Shown here: one piece after another, positions 16,767 through 25,982 of the stretch
Position numbering within the stretch: position 1 is the stretch's first letter
Layout: every line of letters starts with the position of its first letter
DNA from: an uncultured Massilia sp.
Lineage (GTDB): Bacteria; Pseudomonadota; Gammaproteobacteria; Burkholderiales; Burkholderiaceae
NCBI GenBank assembly: GCA_946481275.1
Contig: CAMLMV010000037.1
Location: forward strand, 1 to 64,000
Length of the DNA: 64,000 nucleotides
Direction: 5' to 3'
Program-made: the position numbers and the translations under genes
The notes under the pieces: generated by a model
What the model was told of the DNA's origin: nothing
The model's database searches: none
What the model saw: only the letters and a program-made list of their open reading frames with translations

Positions 16767-18560
16767 CTACCCGACAAAGGTTGCGACAGCCGCTTGCCGC
16801 ACCGGTGCCGGCTTGTCGAACGCGAAGCCGCTGGCTTCGACCACTTCCCACGTCCCGTCGCCCGTCAGCTTCAGCACATGCGTGTGATGGCGCAACACGG
16901 CTTCCCGGTGGGCGATGCTGACGAGGGTCGCACCGCTGGCGCGCAGGCGCGCGTACAGGGACGCTTCGTTGGTGCTGTCGAGCGCGCTCGTCGCCTCGTC
17001 CAGGATGACGATCCGCGGCGCGTGCACCAGCACACGGCCGAAGGCCAGGCGCTGCTGCTCGCCCACCGACAGCAGCTTGCTCCAGTCATGCACGGCATCC
17101 AGGCCGCCCACGCGGTCGGCCAGTGCGGGCAGGTGCACCTGGTCCAGGATGTCGAGCAACTGCTCGTCGCTCAGTTCGCGGTGCACGCTGGGATAGATCA
17201 GCTGGCTGCGCAGCGTACCCGATTGCAGATACGGCTGCTGCGGCAGGAAGAACACGTCTTCCAGCGGCGGATGCTGGATCGTGCCGCTGCCCGTGTTCCA
17301 CAACCCCGCGATCGCGCGCAGCAGCGAGCTCTTGCCGCAGCCGCTGGCGCCCGTGATCAACAGCGCGTCGCCGGGTTTCAGGACCAGGCTCAGTTCCTTG
17401 ATGAGGACGCGGTCCGATTGCGGCGGATGCAAGGTCACCGCTTCCAGCGCGAAGTGCGTGCCGGGACGCATCGTGATGCGCGGATGTTTCTCGTCGACGG
17501 TGGCGGGCTGCGCATTGGGCAGCACGAGGTTGGACAGGGCCTGCAGGCGGCCGATCCCCGCGACGAAACGGCTGAGACTCTCGAAATTGTCCACGATGAC
17601 GCCCACGGCGCCGAGCACGGCGGTAAAGGCGCCGGCGGCCCGCGTCGCGGCGCCCACTTCCAGTTCGCCCGACAGGACGCCGCCGGCCAGCAGCACGTAC
17701 GGCAGCACCACGGTGAGCTGGCTGAACGTGCGCTGGAAAAAATTGAGTGCGCGCTGCTTCCTGATCAGCCGGGCAAAGTTGCGGATGACTTTCTCGAACC
17801 GGCTGTCGATGTGCGTGCGCTCCTGCGCTTCACCCCGGTAGAACGCGATCGATTCGGCATTCTCGCGCAGGCGCATCAGGCTGAAGCGGAAGTCGGCCTC
17901 GCGCCGCAGCTGCCAGAAGTTCAGCTGGATCAGCGGGCTGCCGAAGAAGTACAGGGCGACGATGTTGCCCGTCACCGCGTACGCCACGAGCACGGCGACG
18001 AGCAGGTGCGAGATCGACCACAGCACGGTGCTGAAGGCGACCAGTTGCATGAGCGAGCCGAGGAAGATCAGTAAAAAATTGATGGACCGGCCCGTGAACG
18101 TGTTGATGTCCTCGCTGATGCGCTGGTCGGGATTGTCGATCTCGTTGCTGGCGCCCAGCGCGTAGTATTTGCGGTCCTGTAAATAGCCGTCGAGGAAGCG
18201 GCCGGTGAGCCAGCGCCGCCACTGGTTCGCGAACACGTCGCGCATGTAGTAGTAGAAGGCGTAGGTCGGCACGGCGAACGCGAGGATGAACAGGCACGCG
18301 CGCACCGACGTCCAGAAGCGGCCGGCGTCCTTGCCGGCCAGTGCCGATGTCAATTCTCCAGTCTGGTTGTTCAGCATGACCGCGAGCTTGGTGTCGACCA
18401 GCATCAGCACGATCAGCAGCAGCAGCAGGGTCCAGGCCCTGCTTTTTTCATTCCCCAGCCAGTAGGGTTTGGCGACGTTGACGAAGTGCTTCCACGCGGC
18501 GAGCGACAGGGGCGCAGGCCTGGGCCGGGTCGGGTCTTCGTCGGGAATCGGCGTGGTCAT
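16767..18560 (-). CDS. ABC transporter, fused membrane and ATPase domains (SbmA/YddA-like)
   Basis: This 597-residue half-transporter of the ABC_membrane_2 type has an N-terminal membrane domain (about residues 1-340) with the family pattern YYYMRDVFANQWRRWLTGRF. The ATPase domain has Walker A GASGCGKSS (about 404-412), Q-loop FFLPQQPY, signature LSVGEQQRLAF and Walker B RIVILDEATSALD. Such proteins act as dimers in the inner membrane; relatives move peptides, fatty acyl-CoA or cobalamin, so the substrate is uncertain. I chose the ATG at 18560 rather than 18575 because GAGA lies upstream at a suitable distance. The gene is monocistronic, next to a PPC/DUF296 gene. A cobalamin/peptide role is possible but unproven. 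Confidence 0.88.
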   Translation of the reverse strand: MTTPIPDEDPTRPRPAPLSLAAWKHFVNVAKPYWLGNEKSRAWTLLLLLIVLMLVDTKLAVMLNNQTGELTSALAGKDAGRFWTSVRACLFILAFAVPTYAFYYYMRDVFANQWRRWLTGRFLDGYLQDRKYYALGASNEIDNPDQRISEDINTFTGRSINFLLIFLGSLMQLVAFSTVLWSISHLLVAVLVAYAVTGNIVALYFFGSPLIQLNFWQLRREADFRFSLMRLRENAESIAFYRGEAQERTHIDSRFEKVIRNFARLIRKQRALNFFQRTFSQLTVVLPYVLLAGGVLSGELEVGAATRAAGAFTAVLGAVGVIVDNFESLSRFVAGIGRLQALSNLVLPNAQPATVDEKHPRITMRPGTHFALEAVTLHPPQSDRVLIKELSLVLKPGDALLITGASGCGKSSLLRAIAGLWNTGSGTIQHPPLEDVFFLPQQPYLQSGTLRSQLIYPSVHRELSDEQLLDILDQVHLPALADRVGGLDAVHDWSKLLSVGEQQRLAFGRVLVHAPRIVILDEATSALDSTNEASLYARLRASGATLVSIAHREAVLRHHTHVLKLTGDGTWEVVEASGFAFDKPAPVRQAAVATFVG

Positions 18561-18632
18561 GATCGGTCTCGGCAAGGGTGTTTACCGAAAGACTACGGCC
18601 GCGCACCGAACCGTTCAGTGCGGAAACAGACA

Positions 18633-19025
18633 TTAGGCCTTCACGAACAATTCGTCGAAGCCCGTGGCCGGATCGAATTCGCGGCGGAAGCGGTGGCGCG
18701 GCAGCAGCGCCACCAGCACCTCGGCCGTCGTGCGCACGATGCACCCGGGGCCCAGGTGGCCGCCGATGACGCGGCCGCCGTCGTCGGCCACGCTCGCGTG
18801 CAGGTGCGGACCGTCCGGCGACAGCGACCCGCCCAGCGTGAGGATTTCCAGGTCGCCGCGCAGCTCCGTGAATTCCGGCCGGCCCGCGAAGCGCAACTGG
18901 GCGACCGACAGGCTGCCGATGCCTTGCAGGACGAATGCGGCGTCCACGTGGTGCGCCGCGACGAGGGTGTCGAGCACGGCGCGCAGGTCCTGGCCGGCGC
19001 CGATCCTGAGGGGCAGGGTCTGCAT
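18633..19025 (-). CDS. PPC/DUF296 domain protein
   Basis: This 130-residue protein is a complete PPC (DUF296) domain, a trimeric beta-fold found alone in bacteria and fused to AT-hooks in plants. The fold pattern is clear: AAFVLQGIGSLSVAQLRF, then the HLHASVAD-GGRVIGGHL metal-binding signature with its His residues, and a C-terminal strand with FRREFDPATGFDELF. The ATG at 19025 is supported by AAGGAGA 5-6 nt upstream; the longer frame starting at 19064 would run over this site. It lacks an AT-hook, so DNA binding is not shown. The cellular role is unknown in most bacteria. Confidence 0.88.
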   Translation of the reverse strand: MQTLPLRIGAGQDLRAVLDTLVAAHHVDAAFVLQGIGSLSVAQLRFAGRPEFTELRGDLEILTLGGSLSPDGPHLHASVADDGGRVIGGHLGPGCIVRTTAEVLVALLPRHRFRREFDPATGFDELFVKA

Positions 19026-19237
19026 GGTTGTCTCCTTGATCCTGCCCCATTCTACGCCAGCCACCGTGCAACCAAAAGTTTCTATACAGAAATTGTAATT
19101 TGAATCGTGGCGCTGTTTTGCATTGATAAAAAATGCATGGATCTTGCTATTTTTGAATATTCATTTCCACATGAATACGGTTATCATTTCCGGATTTCCT
19201 GAAGAGAACCGCGAAGATAAGCGGAGATTACACAAAG

Positions 19238-19570
19238 ATGTCAACGAAGTTCATCATCGCGGCCGCGCTGGCCGTCACAATGTCCGGCTGCGGCGCGCTC
19301 GCGCCGGTAACCGGGAATCACTACACGAGCCGCGACGGCAAGCTGGACATCCAGGGCGAGCTGATCGACAGCTCCGACGTCCGCATCTTCGTCAACGGCG
19401 ACAAGGTCATCGACGACCAGGTGTCGCTGGTGCACGGGGGCGGCAAGTTCGACGGCACCTGGCAGGGCCAGCGGGTCAGCGCCGATTGCGCCACGGTGGC
19501 GGGACGCAAGCTGGGCGGCACCACGTGCACGGTCGCCGTGGCCGGCGAGCACGTCACGCTGACGCTGTAA
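19238..19570 (+). CDS. Small lipoprotein, function unknown
   Basis: This 110-residue protein has a lipoprotein signal peptide, MSTKFIIAAALAVTMSGC, with the lipidated Cys at residue 18. The mature part is Gly-rich and beta-like (KLDIQGELIDSSDVRIFVNG, KFDGTWQGQRVSADCATV), with a likely Cys pair. It resembles small secreted proteins that have an immunoglobulin-like fold, but I do not recognise the family. An AT-rich 212-nt region separates it from the divergent PPC gene. Lipidation is well supported; sorting to the inner or outer membrane is not resolved, although Gly at +2 would favour the outer membrane. Confidence 0.8.
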   Translation: MSTKFIIAAALAVTMSGCGALAPVTGNHYTSRDGKLDIQGELIDSSDVRIFVNGDKVIDDQVSLVHGGGKFDGTWQGQRVSADCATVAGRKLGGTTCTVAVAGEHVTLTL

Positions 19571-19574
19571 AGGT

Positions 19575-21779
19575 TCAGCGGCCGCCGGACAGGTTGGCCA
19601 GCAGTTCGACCAGCTGGTCGATCTCGTAGGGTTTGGCCAGGACCTGCACGCCCGGAATGACGGCACGCTGGTCGGTATAGCCGGTGGCGAGGACGACCGG
19701 CAGGCCCGGGCGGCGCTCGTGCAGGATGCCGGCCAGGTCGACGCCGCTGACCTTGCCGGGCATGACGATGTCGGAAAACACGACGTCGGCGTCGAGCCCG
19801 GCGTCGAGCATCGCGAGCGCCTTGTCGCCGTCGGCCGCCACCATCACGTCGAAGCCGCAGTCTTCCAGGCCGCGCACGACCGCTTCGCGCACGAGCGGAT
19901 CGTCTTCGACGAACAGCACCCGCCCGCTGCCGCGTCCCGGCGCCTGGCCGTCGCCGCGTGCCGCCAGGGCCGACAGCGGCTGCAGCGAGCGCGGCAGGTA
20001 GATCTCGATGGTGGTGCCGCCGCCGACCGTGCTCGCCAGCGTCAGCCAGCCGCGCGACTGCGTGGCGAACGCGTAGGCCTGGGGCAGCCCGAGGCCGGAC
20101 CCTTGGCCCGGCGGTTTCGTCGTGAAGAACGGGTCGAGCGCGCGCGCCAGCACGTCGGGCGGCATGCCGGTGCCCGTGTCCGTCACGCTCACGCGCACGT
20201 AGTCGCCGCCCGTGCGTTCCAGCGTCGGTTCGAGGGTGCAGTTGCGCACGTCGACGGCGAGGCGGCCGCCGTCCGGCATGGCGTCGCGCGCATTGATCGC
20301 CAGGTTCAACAGGGCCAGGTCGAATTGCACGGGGTCGACGGTGACGGGCCACAGGTCGTCCGCGCACTGCACTTCCATGCGCGTGCCCTGGCGCAGCACG
20401 CCGCGCAGCAGCTGGACGGAGCCGCGCACCTGTTCGCCCGGGTCGACCGTCAGCAGGCGCGCGTCCTGCACGCGGCCGAACGACCCCAGGCGGGTCGTCA
20501 GCGCGGTGGCGCGGCTGACGGTGCGCTTGCACGTGTCGATCAGGCTCAGCACCTTCGGCTGGCTCGCCGTCAGGGACGCGAGCTGCAGCGCGGTCGTCAG
20601 CGTCTGCAGCAGGTTGTTGAATTCGTGCGCGATGCCGCCCGTGAGCCGGCCCAGGGCTTCCAGCTTCTGGCCGCGCACGAGGGCACTCTGGGCGCGCTCG
20701 CTGGCCGCCACGGCTTCGGCCACGCGCTGTTCCAGGTCGGCCTGCGCGGTCAGGATCTGGCGGCTCGCTTCGGCCATGCGCTGCGCCACGGCGTCGATCT
20801 CGACGATGCCCTGCGGCCGGTAATGCACTTCGCGGCCGGCGCCCAGGTCCTCGGCGCCGCGGCCCAGGTATTCGATCGGGATGGCGGCGTGGCGTGCGAA
20901 CCAGCGCGCCGCGACGAGCGCCAGCACGAGCATCACGGCCATGATGGCGGCCAGGAACGCCGCCGCATGCAGCGGCACGCGGCGCAGGTCTTCCGTGGGA
21001 ATGCTGACGAGGACGCGCCAGTTCGACGAGGGCACGGTGCTGAAGAACGCCTGCACGGGGATGCCGGCCAGGTTCCTGTTCGAGAACACGCCTTCGCGGT
21101 GGGCGGCGAACTGGCCCAGCGCCACGCTGCTGACCGAGCGGCCCCGGTACTGGTCGGGGTCGACCGAGCGCGCGATCAGCCGGCCGGTGCGGTCGATGAT
21201 GGCGGCCTGCCAGTCGGGCGGGAAGCGCTGTTCGCCCAGCAGCGACTGCAACTGGGCGGCGCTCATGCTCATGGCGATGAAGTAGCGCAGGCTGCCGTCC
21301 ACGTGCACCGGCACCTGGATCGCGACCGCATGGCGCTGGGTGATCGAGGAGACGAACAGGTCGGAGACGAGGGTGCGGTCGGCGCCATCGCGCTGCATCA
21401 GCGCGTCGAGGTTCGACGCCCGGCCCGGCGGCAGCGGCGCGCCCGGCGCGACCCGTGTGTTGAGCAGCTGGCGGCCGTCCCGGTCGAGCAGCAGGATCGC
21501 CGTCTCGCCGCGCGGCGCCACCGAATGGGCGTGGCGGTAAAAGGTATCGAGATCGCCGCGCGCGAGCGCGGGGGAGTTCGCCAGCGTGCGCAGGATGCCT
21601 TCCTTGATCTCCAGCTCGTTGTCGACGAGGAGGGTGAAGGCGCGCACGGCTTCCTTGACGCTCGTTTCCTGGGCCCGCCGCTCTTCCTGATAGACATACC
21701 AGACGGCCAGTACCGCCGCGAGGAGGGCGGGCACCAGGATCGCGAGGATCAGGATCAGCAGTCGGGTTCGGATACGCAT
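19575..21779 (-). CDS. Hybrid sensor histidine kinase with Cache-like sensor and receiver domain
   Basis: This 734-residue membrane kinase has two transmembrane segments (about residues 6-30 and 272-293) flanking a roughly 240-residue periplasmic Cache-like sensor. A linker and coiled coil (about 335-370) follow. The HisKA box has His385 in GGIAHEFNNLLQ. The ATPase domain contains NLAINARDAMPDGG, TDTGTGM and GQGSGLGLPQ. A C-terminal receiver domain (about 620-734) has Asp670 and Lys716. The His box is of the type in NtrB-like kinases. The start at 21779 is the first Met before the membrane segment. It ends 5 nt from the lipoprotein stop and lies next to an HD-GYP regulator, a plausible partner. 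Confidence 0.92.
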   Translation of the reverse strand: MRIRTRLLILILAILVPALLAAVLAVWYVYQEERRAQETSVKEAVRAFTLLVDNELEIKEGILRTLANSPALARGDLDTFYRHAHSVAPRGETAILLLDRDGRQLLNTRVAPGAPLPPGRASNLDALMQRDGADRTLVSDLFVSSITQRHAVAIQVPVHVDGSLRYFIAMSMSAAQLQSLLGEQRFPPDWQAAIIDRTGRLIARSVDPDQYRGRSVSSVALGQFAAHREGVFSNRNLAGIPVQAFFSTVPSSNWRVLVSIPTEDLRRVPLHAAAFLAAIMAVMLVLALVAARWFARHAAIPIEYLGRGAEDLGAGREVHYRPQGIVEIDAVAQRMAEASRQILTAQADLEQRVAEAVAASERAQSALVRGQKLEALGRLTGGIAHEFNNLLQTLTTALQLASLTASQPKVLSLIDTCKRTVSRATALTTRLGSFGRVQDARLLTVDPGEQVRGSVQLLRGVLRQGTRMEVQCADDLWPVTVDPVQFDLALLNLAINARDAMPDGGRLAVDVRNCTLEPTLERTGGDYVRVSVTDTGTGMPPDVLARALDPFFTTKPPGQGSGLGLPQAYAFATQSRGWLTLASTVGGGTTIEIYLPRSLQPLSALAARGDGQAPGRGSGRVLFVEDDPLVREAVVRGLEDCGFDVMVAADGDKALAMLDAGLDADVVFSDIVMPGKVSGVDLAGILHERRPGLPVVLATGYTDQRAVIPGVQVLAKPYEIDQLVELLANLSGGR

Positions 21780-21867
21780 GGGCTGGATGGCGGTCGGGAC
21801 AAGGTTGTCCTCGAAGCTCAGCATACTACCGGACTCTGCCTGCCTTGTCCCGGCCGTCGTTACACGC

Positions 21868-23373
21868 CTAGTCCGGCCAGCGCTCGTTGATCCCGGCTGC
21901 CTTGTCGAGGTTCTTGATCAGGATGTCGACGTAGTGCGGATCGAGGTGCTGGCCCGCCACCTCGCGCAGGTAGTCGCGCACCTGGTCGATCGGCCACGCC
22001 TTCTTGTACACGCGCTCGTGCGTGAGGGCGTCGAACACGTCGGCCACGGCCACGATGCGGGCGTACGGATGGATGTCCTCGCCCTTCAGGCCCTGCGGGT
22101 AGCCGCTGCCGTCCCATTTCTCGTGGTGCTGGTGGGCGATCACGGCGGCCGCCTTCAGGATCGGACGCTGCGAGCCGTCCAGGATCTGCAGGCCGATGGT
22201 CGGGTGCTGCTTCATGATGTCCCATTCCTCGGGCGTGAGGCGGCCCGGTTTCAGCAGGACCGCGTCCGGCGTGGCGATCTTGCCCACGTCGTGCATCGGC
22301 GCCGCATGCATCAAGACGGCCGTCTCGTCGTCGGACATGCCCGATTCCTGGGCCAGCAGGTGGCACACCTGGGCCATGCGGCGCACGTGGTTGCCGGCCT
22401 CGTTCGAGCGCGATTCGACGACATCGCCCAGCCGCAGGATCAGCTCGGCCTGGGTGTCGGTGATCTCCTGGTTCAGCAGGATGTTGTCGAAGGCGATGGC
22501 GACGCCCGAGCAAAAGACGTCGAGCAATTGAACGTCGATCTCGTTGATTTCTTCCACGCCCTTGAGCACGAGCAGCGACGCCTTGCCGCTGCTGTTCGGG
22601 AAGTAGCCGACATAGGTGTCGCCATGCAGTTTGGAGATACGGTTGTGGCGCGCCTCGTCCAGCTGGGCGATCAGTTCCGGGCCGATGTCGTCGTCGCCCA
22701 CGTCGCCGATGCGCGCGAGGATCTCGTACTGGCTTTCTCCCGTGATCACGCTGGCGCCGGCCACGCGCAGCAGCATGCTCTGCTCCAGGCGCAGCAGGGC
22801 GACGACCTGCTGCAGCAGGCCGCTGGCGAAATCCTTCAGGTTGCGCTGCCTGAACAGGTGCGTGGACGCGGAAATCACGCGCTCCAGGCCTTCGCGGTAG
22901 TTCTGCTGGACGCGGCGGGCGTCCTCGACCTTCATGATGTCGCGGTAGGCGCGCAGGGCGGCGAACGTCGTCGTGAACAGCTTGGTGCGGTCGAGCTCGG
23001 TCTTTTCCTTGTAGTCGTTGATGTCGTAGTCGACGATCACGCGTTCCTCGGGCGCCTGGCCGGGCTGGCCCGTGCGCAGCACGATGCGGGTGAACTGGTT
23101 GTCCAGTTCCTGGCGCATCCAGCGCGCCACTTCCAGGCCGCTGTCCTCGCGCTCCATGACCACGTCGAGGAACACCAGCGCGATGTCCTTTTCGCGCGCC
23201 AGGATCTCCTTGGCCTCGGCGCCGCTGTAGGCGTGCAGGAAGGAGAGGCTGCGGCCGTCCAGGCGGAACCGGGACAGCGTCAGCTTGGTGATGTCATGGA
23301 TGTCCGGTTCGTCGTCGACGAGCAGTACTTTCCAGGGTGCAAGCTTCGGCGCGGCTGAGGACAGGAAGGACAT
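21868..23373 (-). CDS. Response regulator with DUF3369 and HD-GYP domain (c-di-GMP phosphodiesterase)
   Basis: This 501-residue cytoplasmic regulator has an N-terminal receiver (about residues 14-140, VLLVDDEP at 16 and phosphoacceptor Asp70). A DUF3369 sensor segment (about 150-300) and an HD-GYP domain (about 305-490) follow. The HD pair is H361-D362 in MHDVGKI, and the diagnostic GYP is at 424-426 (HHEKWDGSGYPQG), so an active c-di-GMP phosphodiesterase is likely. It is transcribed in the same direction as the hybrid kinase, with 88 nt between them, so kinase control of c-di-GMP turnover is a fair inference. Output could affect motility or biofilm. No residue is missing. Confidence 0.92.
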   Translation of the reverse strand: MSFLSSAAPKLAPWKVLLVDDEPDIHDITKLTLSRFRLDGRSLSFLHAYSGAEAKEILAREKDIALVFLDVVMEREDSGLEVARWMRQELDNQFTRIVLRTGQPGQAPEERVIVDYDINDYKEKTELDRTKLFTTTFAALRAYRDIMKVEDARRVQQNYREGLERVISASTHLFRQRNLKDFASGLLQQVVALLRLEQSMLLRVAGASVITGESQYEILARIGDVGDDDIGPELIAQLDEARHNRISKLHGDTYVGYFPNSSGKASLLVLKGVEEINEIDVQLLDVFCSGVAIAFDNILLNQEITDTQAELILRLGDVVESRSNEAGNHVRRMAQVCHLLAQESGMSDDETAVLMHAAPMHDVGKIATPDAVLLKPGRLTPEEWDIMKQHPTIGLQILDGSQRPILKAAAVIAHQHHEKWDGSGYPQGLKGEDIHPYARIVAVADVFDALTHERVYKKAWPIDQVRDYLREVAGQHLDPHYVDILIKNLDKAAGINERWPD

Positions 23374-23533
23374 TTGACGATCTCACGAGGTTTTGAGGTA
23401 AGGCAGAGCCAGTCCGAAATGATTGTAGTATGAGCAGTGACCATTGACAACAAGAAATATTAATGACGCAGTGCAAAAAGTCACAATGTCGCAACGTATT
23501 GCTTCCCTGTCATTTGCGCCGCGGCGGCATGGC

Positions 23534-24271
23534 TCATTCGTACAGTTTCTGGCAGCGCTCGCACCAGAAGCTGCGCCGGTTCGTTTTGCCCAGGTTCGCT
23601 TTATGAAAGGGGAGATGGCAGCGGGGACAGGTCTTCTGGTTGTGTGCGAGCCAGTGCTTCTTGAGCGTGAATTCCTTTTTCCACGCGAGGAAATCGAAGC
23701 TGTACTGGCGCGCCTCCTGCACGAGGGCGCGCAGCTTGGCCGGCGGCAGCGCGCCGACCCTCGACCGGGGATCGACCCGGATGCGGAACAGCACCTCGTT
23801 CTTGATGATGTTGCCGACGCCGGCAAAGATGTCCTGGTCGAGCAGGGCGTCGCAGGCGAGGGTATCGGGCGCTGCCCGGAGTTTCTTGCGCGCCGTCGCG
23901 GGGTCCCATGCATCCGACATGACGTCTGCGGCCCAGTCGTAATAGGCGTCGATGTCGCAGTCGATCTCTTTTACCGAACAGGCGTAGAAGTTGAGCTCGC
24001 CACCGTCCGCGAAGCCGAGCGACAGGCGCGGCGGCTTGTCGCGCCGTTCGTTCACGCGGTACGTGCCGAACAGCAGGAAGTGAATGCGCACGACCATCGT
24101 CGGCATCTGGATGAGGAAATGCTTGCCCCAGGTGCGCAGCGCGACGACGGGCTGGCCGATGAGGCGCGTCGTGTCGATGGCCCAGGTATTGCCCTCGGCG
24201 CGCACGATTTCCTGGCCCACGAACGGGGCCGTCTGCTCTTTCAAGATGACCAGCGACGGGCCTTCCGGCAT
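23534..24271 (-). CDS. nei: Endonuclease VIII-like DNA glycosylase (Fpg/Nei family)
   Basis: This 245-residue enzyme removes oxidised bases from DNA and cuts the strand. It begins MPEGPS, with catalytic Pro1 (after Met removal) and Glu2. Lys50 is the conserved beta-clamp lysine. A helix-two-turn-helix is seen at DQDIFAGVGNIIKNEV. The C-terminal zinc finger has Cys215, Cys218, Cys237 and Cys240 around NRRSFW with the insertion Arg. The zinc finger and the PSLVIL N terminus favour the Nei over the Fpg branch. It stands alone between the c-di-GMP regulator and a DUF3016 gene. Function is confident; the exact substrate range is not. Confidence 0.9.
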   Translation of the reverse strand: MPEGPSLVILKEQTAPFVGQEIVRAEGNTWAIDTTRLIGQPVVALRTWGKHFLIQMPTMVVRIHFLLFGTYRVNERRDKPPRLSLGFADGGELNFYACSVKEIDCDIDAYYDWAADVMSDAWDPATARKKLRAAPDTLACDALLDQDIFAGVGNIIKNEVLFRIRVDPRSRVGALPPAKLRALVQEARQYSFDFLAWKKEFTLKKHWLAHNQKTCPRCHLPFHKANLGKTNRRSFWCERCQKLYE

Positions 24272-24452
24272 GATGCATCCTTGCTTGCGTTGTCCCGTTC
24301 AAATTGTGCCGGGCAAGCGCTCGCGGCCCTGTGCGCGGACTAACATTTCGATACAAACTAAGACGAATCGATAACGGACCCGGCGTGGAAACCGGCGTAT
24401 AAGAATGAGGTATAAACAGTTGTTGGTTTCGACGACGAAGAAAGGAAGAATC

Positions 24453-24950
24453 ATGAAACCGTTCCTGAAGACGATGGCCCTGGCGGGCCTGCTGGCGCTG
24501 GCCGCGGGCAGTGCGTCGGCGGCGGTCAACGTCACGTGGGTGCACCCCGAGACTTTCCACGACCTGCCGTTCCCGGGCTGGGAGCGCAAGGAGATGCTGG
24601 ACCAGATCACCGATCACTTCGTGAAGCTGGGCGCGAACCTGCCGCCGGGCGAGGACCTGCGCATCGAGATCACGTATTTCGACCCGGCCGGCCGCCTCAT
24701 CCCGAGTGCCCGGCTGGGCCGCGACCTGCGCGTGATGACCGGTCGCGCGGACTGGCCGCGCATGGAGCTGAACTATGCGATCGAGCAGAACGGCCAGGTG
24801 ATCAAGAGCGGCCAGTCGGAGTTGCAGGACATGAATTACCAGCAGACGTTCAGCCACTACTTCGATTCGGAGCCGCTGCGCTACGAGAAGCAGATGATCG
24901 ACGACTGGTTCGGCAAGACCATCGCGCCGATCAAGCAGAAGCGGCGATGA
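24453..24950 (+). CDS. DUF3016 family secreted protein
   Basis: This 165-residue protein has a Sec signal peptide (MKPFLKTMALAGLLALAAGSASA) cut before AVNVTWVHPE. The mature part contains VTWVHPETFHDLPFPG and the segment ELNYAIEQNGQVIKSGQSEL, which match the DUF3016 family. The C terminus is basic (APIKQKRR). The ATG at 24453 is preceded by AAAGGAAG. The family has no known function, and periplasmic location is predicted. A REP-like palindrome starts 2 nt after its stop. Confidence 0.85.
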   Translation: MKPFLKTMALAGLLALAAGSASAAVNVTWVHPETFHDLPFPGWERKEMLDQITDHFVKLGANLPPGEDLRIEITYFDPAGRLIPSARLGRDLRVMTGRADWPRMELNYAIEQNGQVIKSGQSELQDMNYQQTFSHYFDSEPLRYEKQMIDDWFGKTIAPIKQKRR

Positions 24951-24952
24951 TG

Positions 24953-24971
24953 GTGGGCACGGCGTGCCCAC
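24953..24971. repeat. Dispersed REP-like palindrome, copy 2
   Basis: GTGGGCACGGCGTGCCCAC has the same 8-nt arms as the copy at 8256-8274, with a different 3-nt centre. It begins 2 nt after the DUF3016 stop and lies between two convergent genes. Confidence 0.7.
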
Positions 24972-24981
24972 CCTGCGGCTA

Positions 24982-25968
24982 CTATTTGTCCGCGCGGCCG
25001 GCCTTGTCGCGCCAGCGGCCGCCCGCTTCGCGTACCGTGTAATCGGCCGGCACGGTGAACAGGGCGGCCGCCGGTTCCTCGCGCTTGATGTTTTCGAGGC
25101 GGAACACGACGTCGCCGCTGCGCGGGTCGCTGTGCTTCGTGTAGACCGTCACCTGCAGGTCGGGCGCCGTCCACGTCTCGTCCGACACGACGATCGCGTT
25201 GCGGTTGCCGATCGCCCCGGCCGGGATCTCGTAGCTGCGCAGCTTGCCCTCGGCCTTGATGCCGCCGAAATCGCGCGTGCCCAGGTCCTTCGTCGTCGCC
25301 TTCGTGGACCATTTGACGTCGGCGAACGCGCCGTTCATCAGCGGCGCCACCTGCATCTGCGCGCTGCGCTGCGCCGTGCCGTTTTCCGCCAGCGCCCGCG
25401 AGACCTGGATGCGCACGTCGCGCTGGATGCGCTGCCGTTCGGCGTCGTCGATGCCCTGCACGCGCTTGACGATGATCTCCTCGCTGCCGGCGGGCAGCGT
25501 GCCCTCCTTGCGCATCCGGTCGATCTTCGCCTGCGCCGCGTCCGCCGCTGCGCGTGCCGTCGCCGTCAGGTTGATCCTGACGGCCGTGCGGTTTTGCGGA
25601 TGCAGGACGAGGTTCGTGCCGCTCACCGGATCGTTGATCGTGACGGTGACGACGTCGCCCTTGTCGTCGCGGATCTCCTGGCGGGTGCGGCCCGCGCTGT
25701 CGCGGTACGTCATCGTGGTGCGGCGCGTGGCGATCTGGTTGCCGTCGGCCAGCGCCTGCGCGAACTCCGTCACCATCTGCGCACTGTAGGGCGCGGTCTT
25801 GACGATGTTCGAGCGCATCACGGCGACGCCGCTGCGCGCGTCGAACTCCATCTTATCGAAGTGAAACGTCATGGCGCCGTCGGACGCGCGGCCCTGGGTA
25901 TCCTCGGCCAGCGCCGGGGCGGACAGGCCGGCCAGCAGCGTGGCGATCACAATATGTCTGGTAGTCAT
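24982..25968 (-). CDS. Secreted protein of unknown function in sigma-factor operon
   Basis: This 328-residue protein has a signal peptide (MTTRHIVIATLLAGLSAPALA). The mature part mixes beta segments (MTYRDSAGRTRQEIRDDKGD, VVTVTINDPVSGTNLVLHP) and a charged helical middle (ERQRIQRDVRIQVSRALAENG). No catalytic motif or family was recognised. It is the third gene of an operon with an ECF sigma factor and a membrane-anchored anti-sigma-like protein, 14 nt after the latter, so it may be a target or sensor of this regulatory unit. Periplasmic location is predicted. Repeated Arg/Thr-rich strands suggest an envelope protein, but function remains unknown. Confidence 0.8.
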   Translation of the reverse strand: MTTRHIVIATLLAGLSAPALAEDTQGRASDGAMTFHFDKMEFDARSGVAVMRSNIVKTAPYSAQMVTEFAQALADGNQIATRRTTMTYRDSAGRTRQEIRDDKGDVVTVTINDPVSGTNLVLHPQNRTAVRINLTATARAAADAAQAKIDRMRKEGTLPAGSEEIIVKRVQGIDDAERQRIQRDVRIQVSRALAENGTAQRSAQMQVAPLMNGAFADVKWSTKATTKDLGTRDFGGIKAEGKLRSYEIPAGAIGNRNAIVVSDETWTAPDLQVTVYTKHSDPRSGDVVFRLENIKREEPAAALFTVPADYTVREAGGRWRDKAGRADK

Positions 25969-25982
25969 GGCATCCTCTTTCG

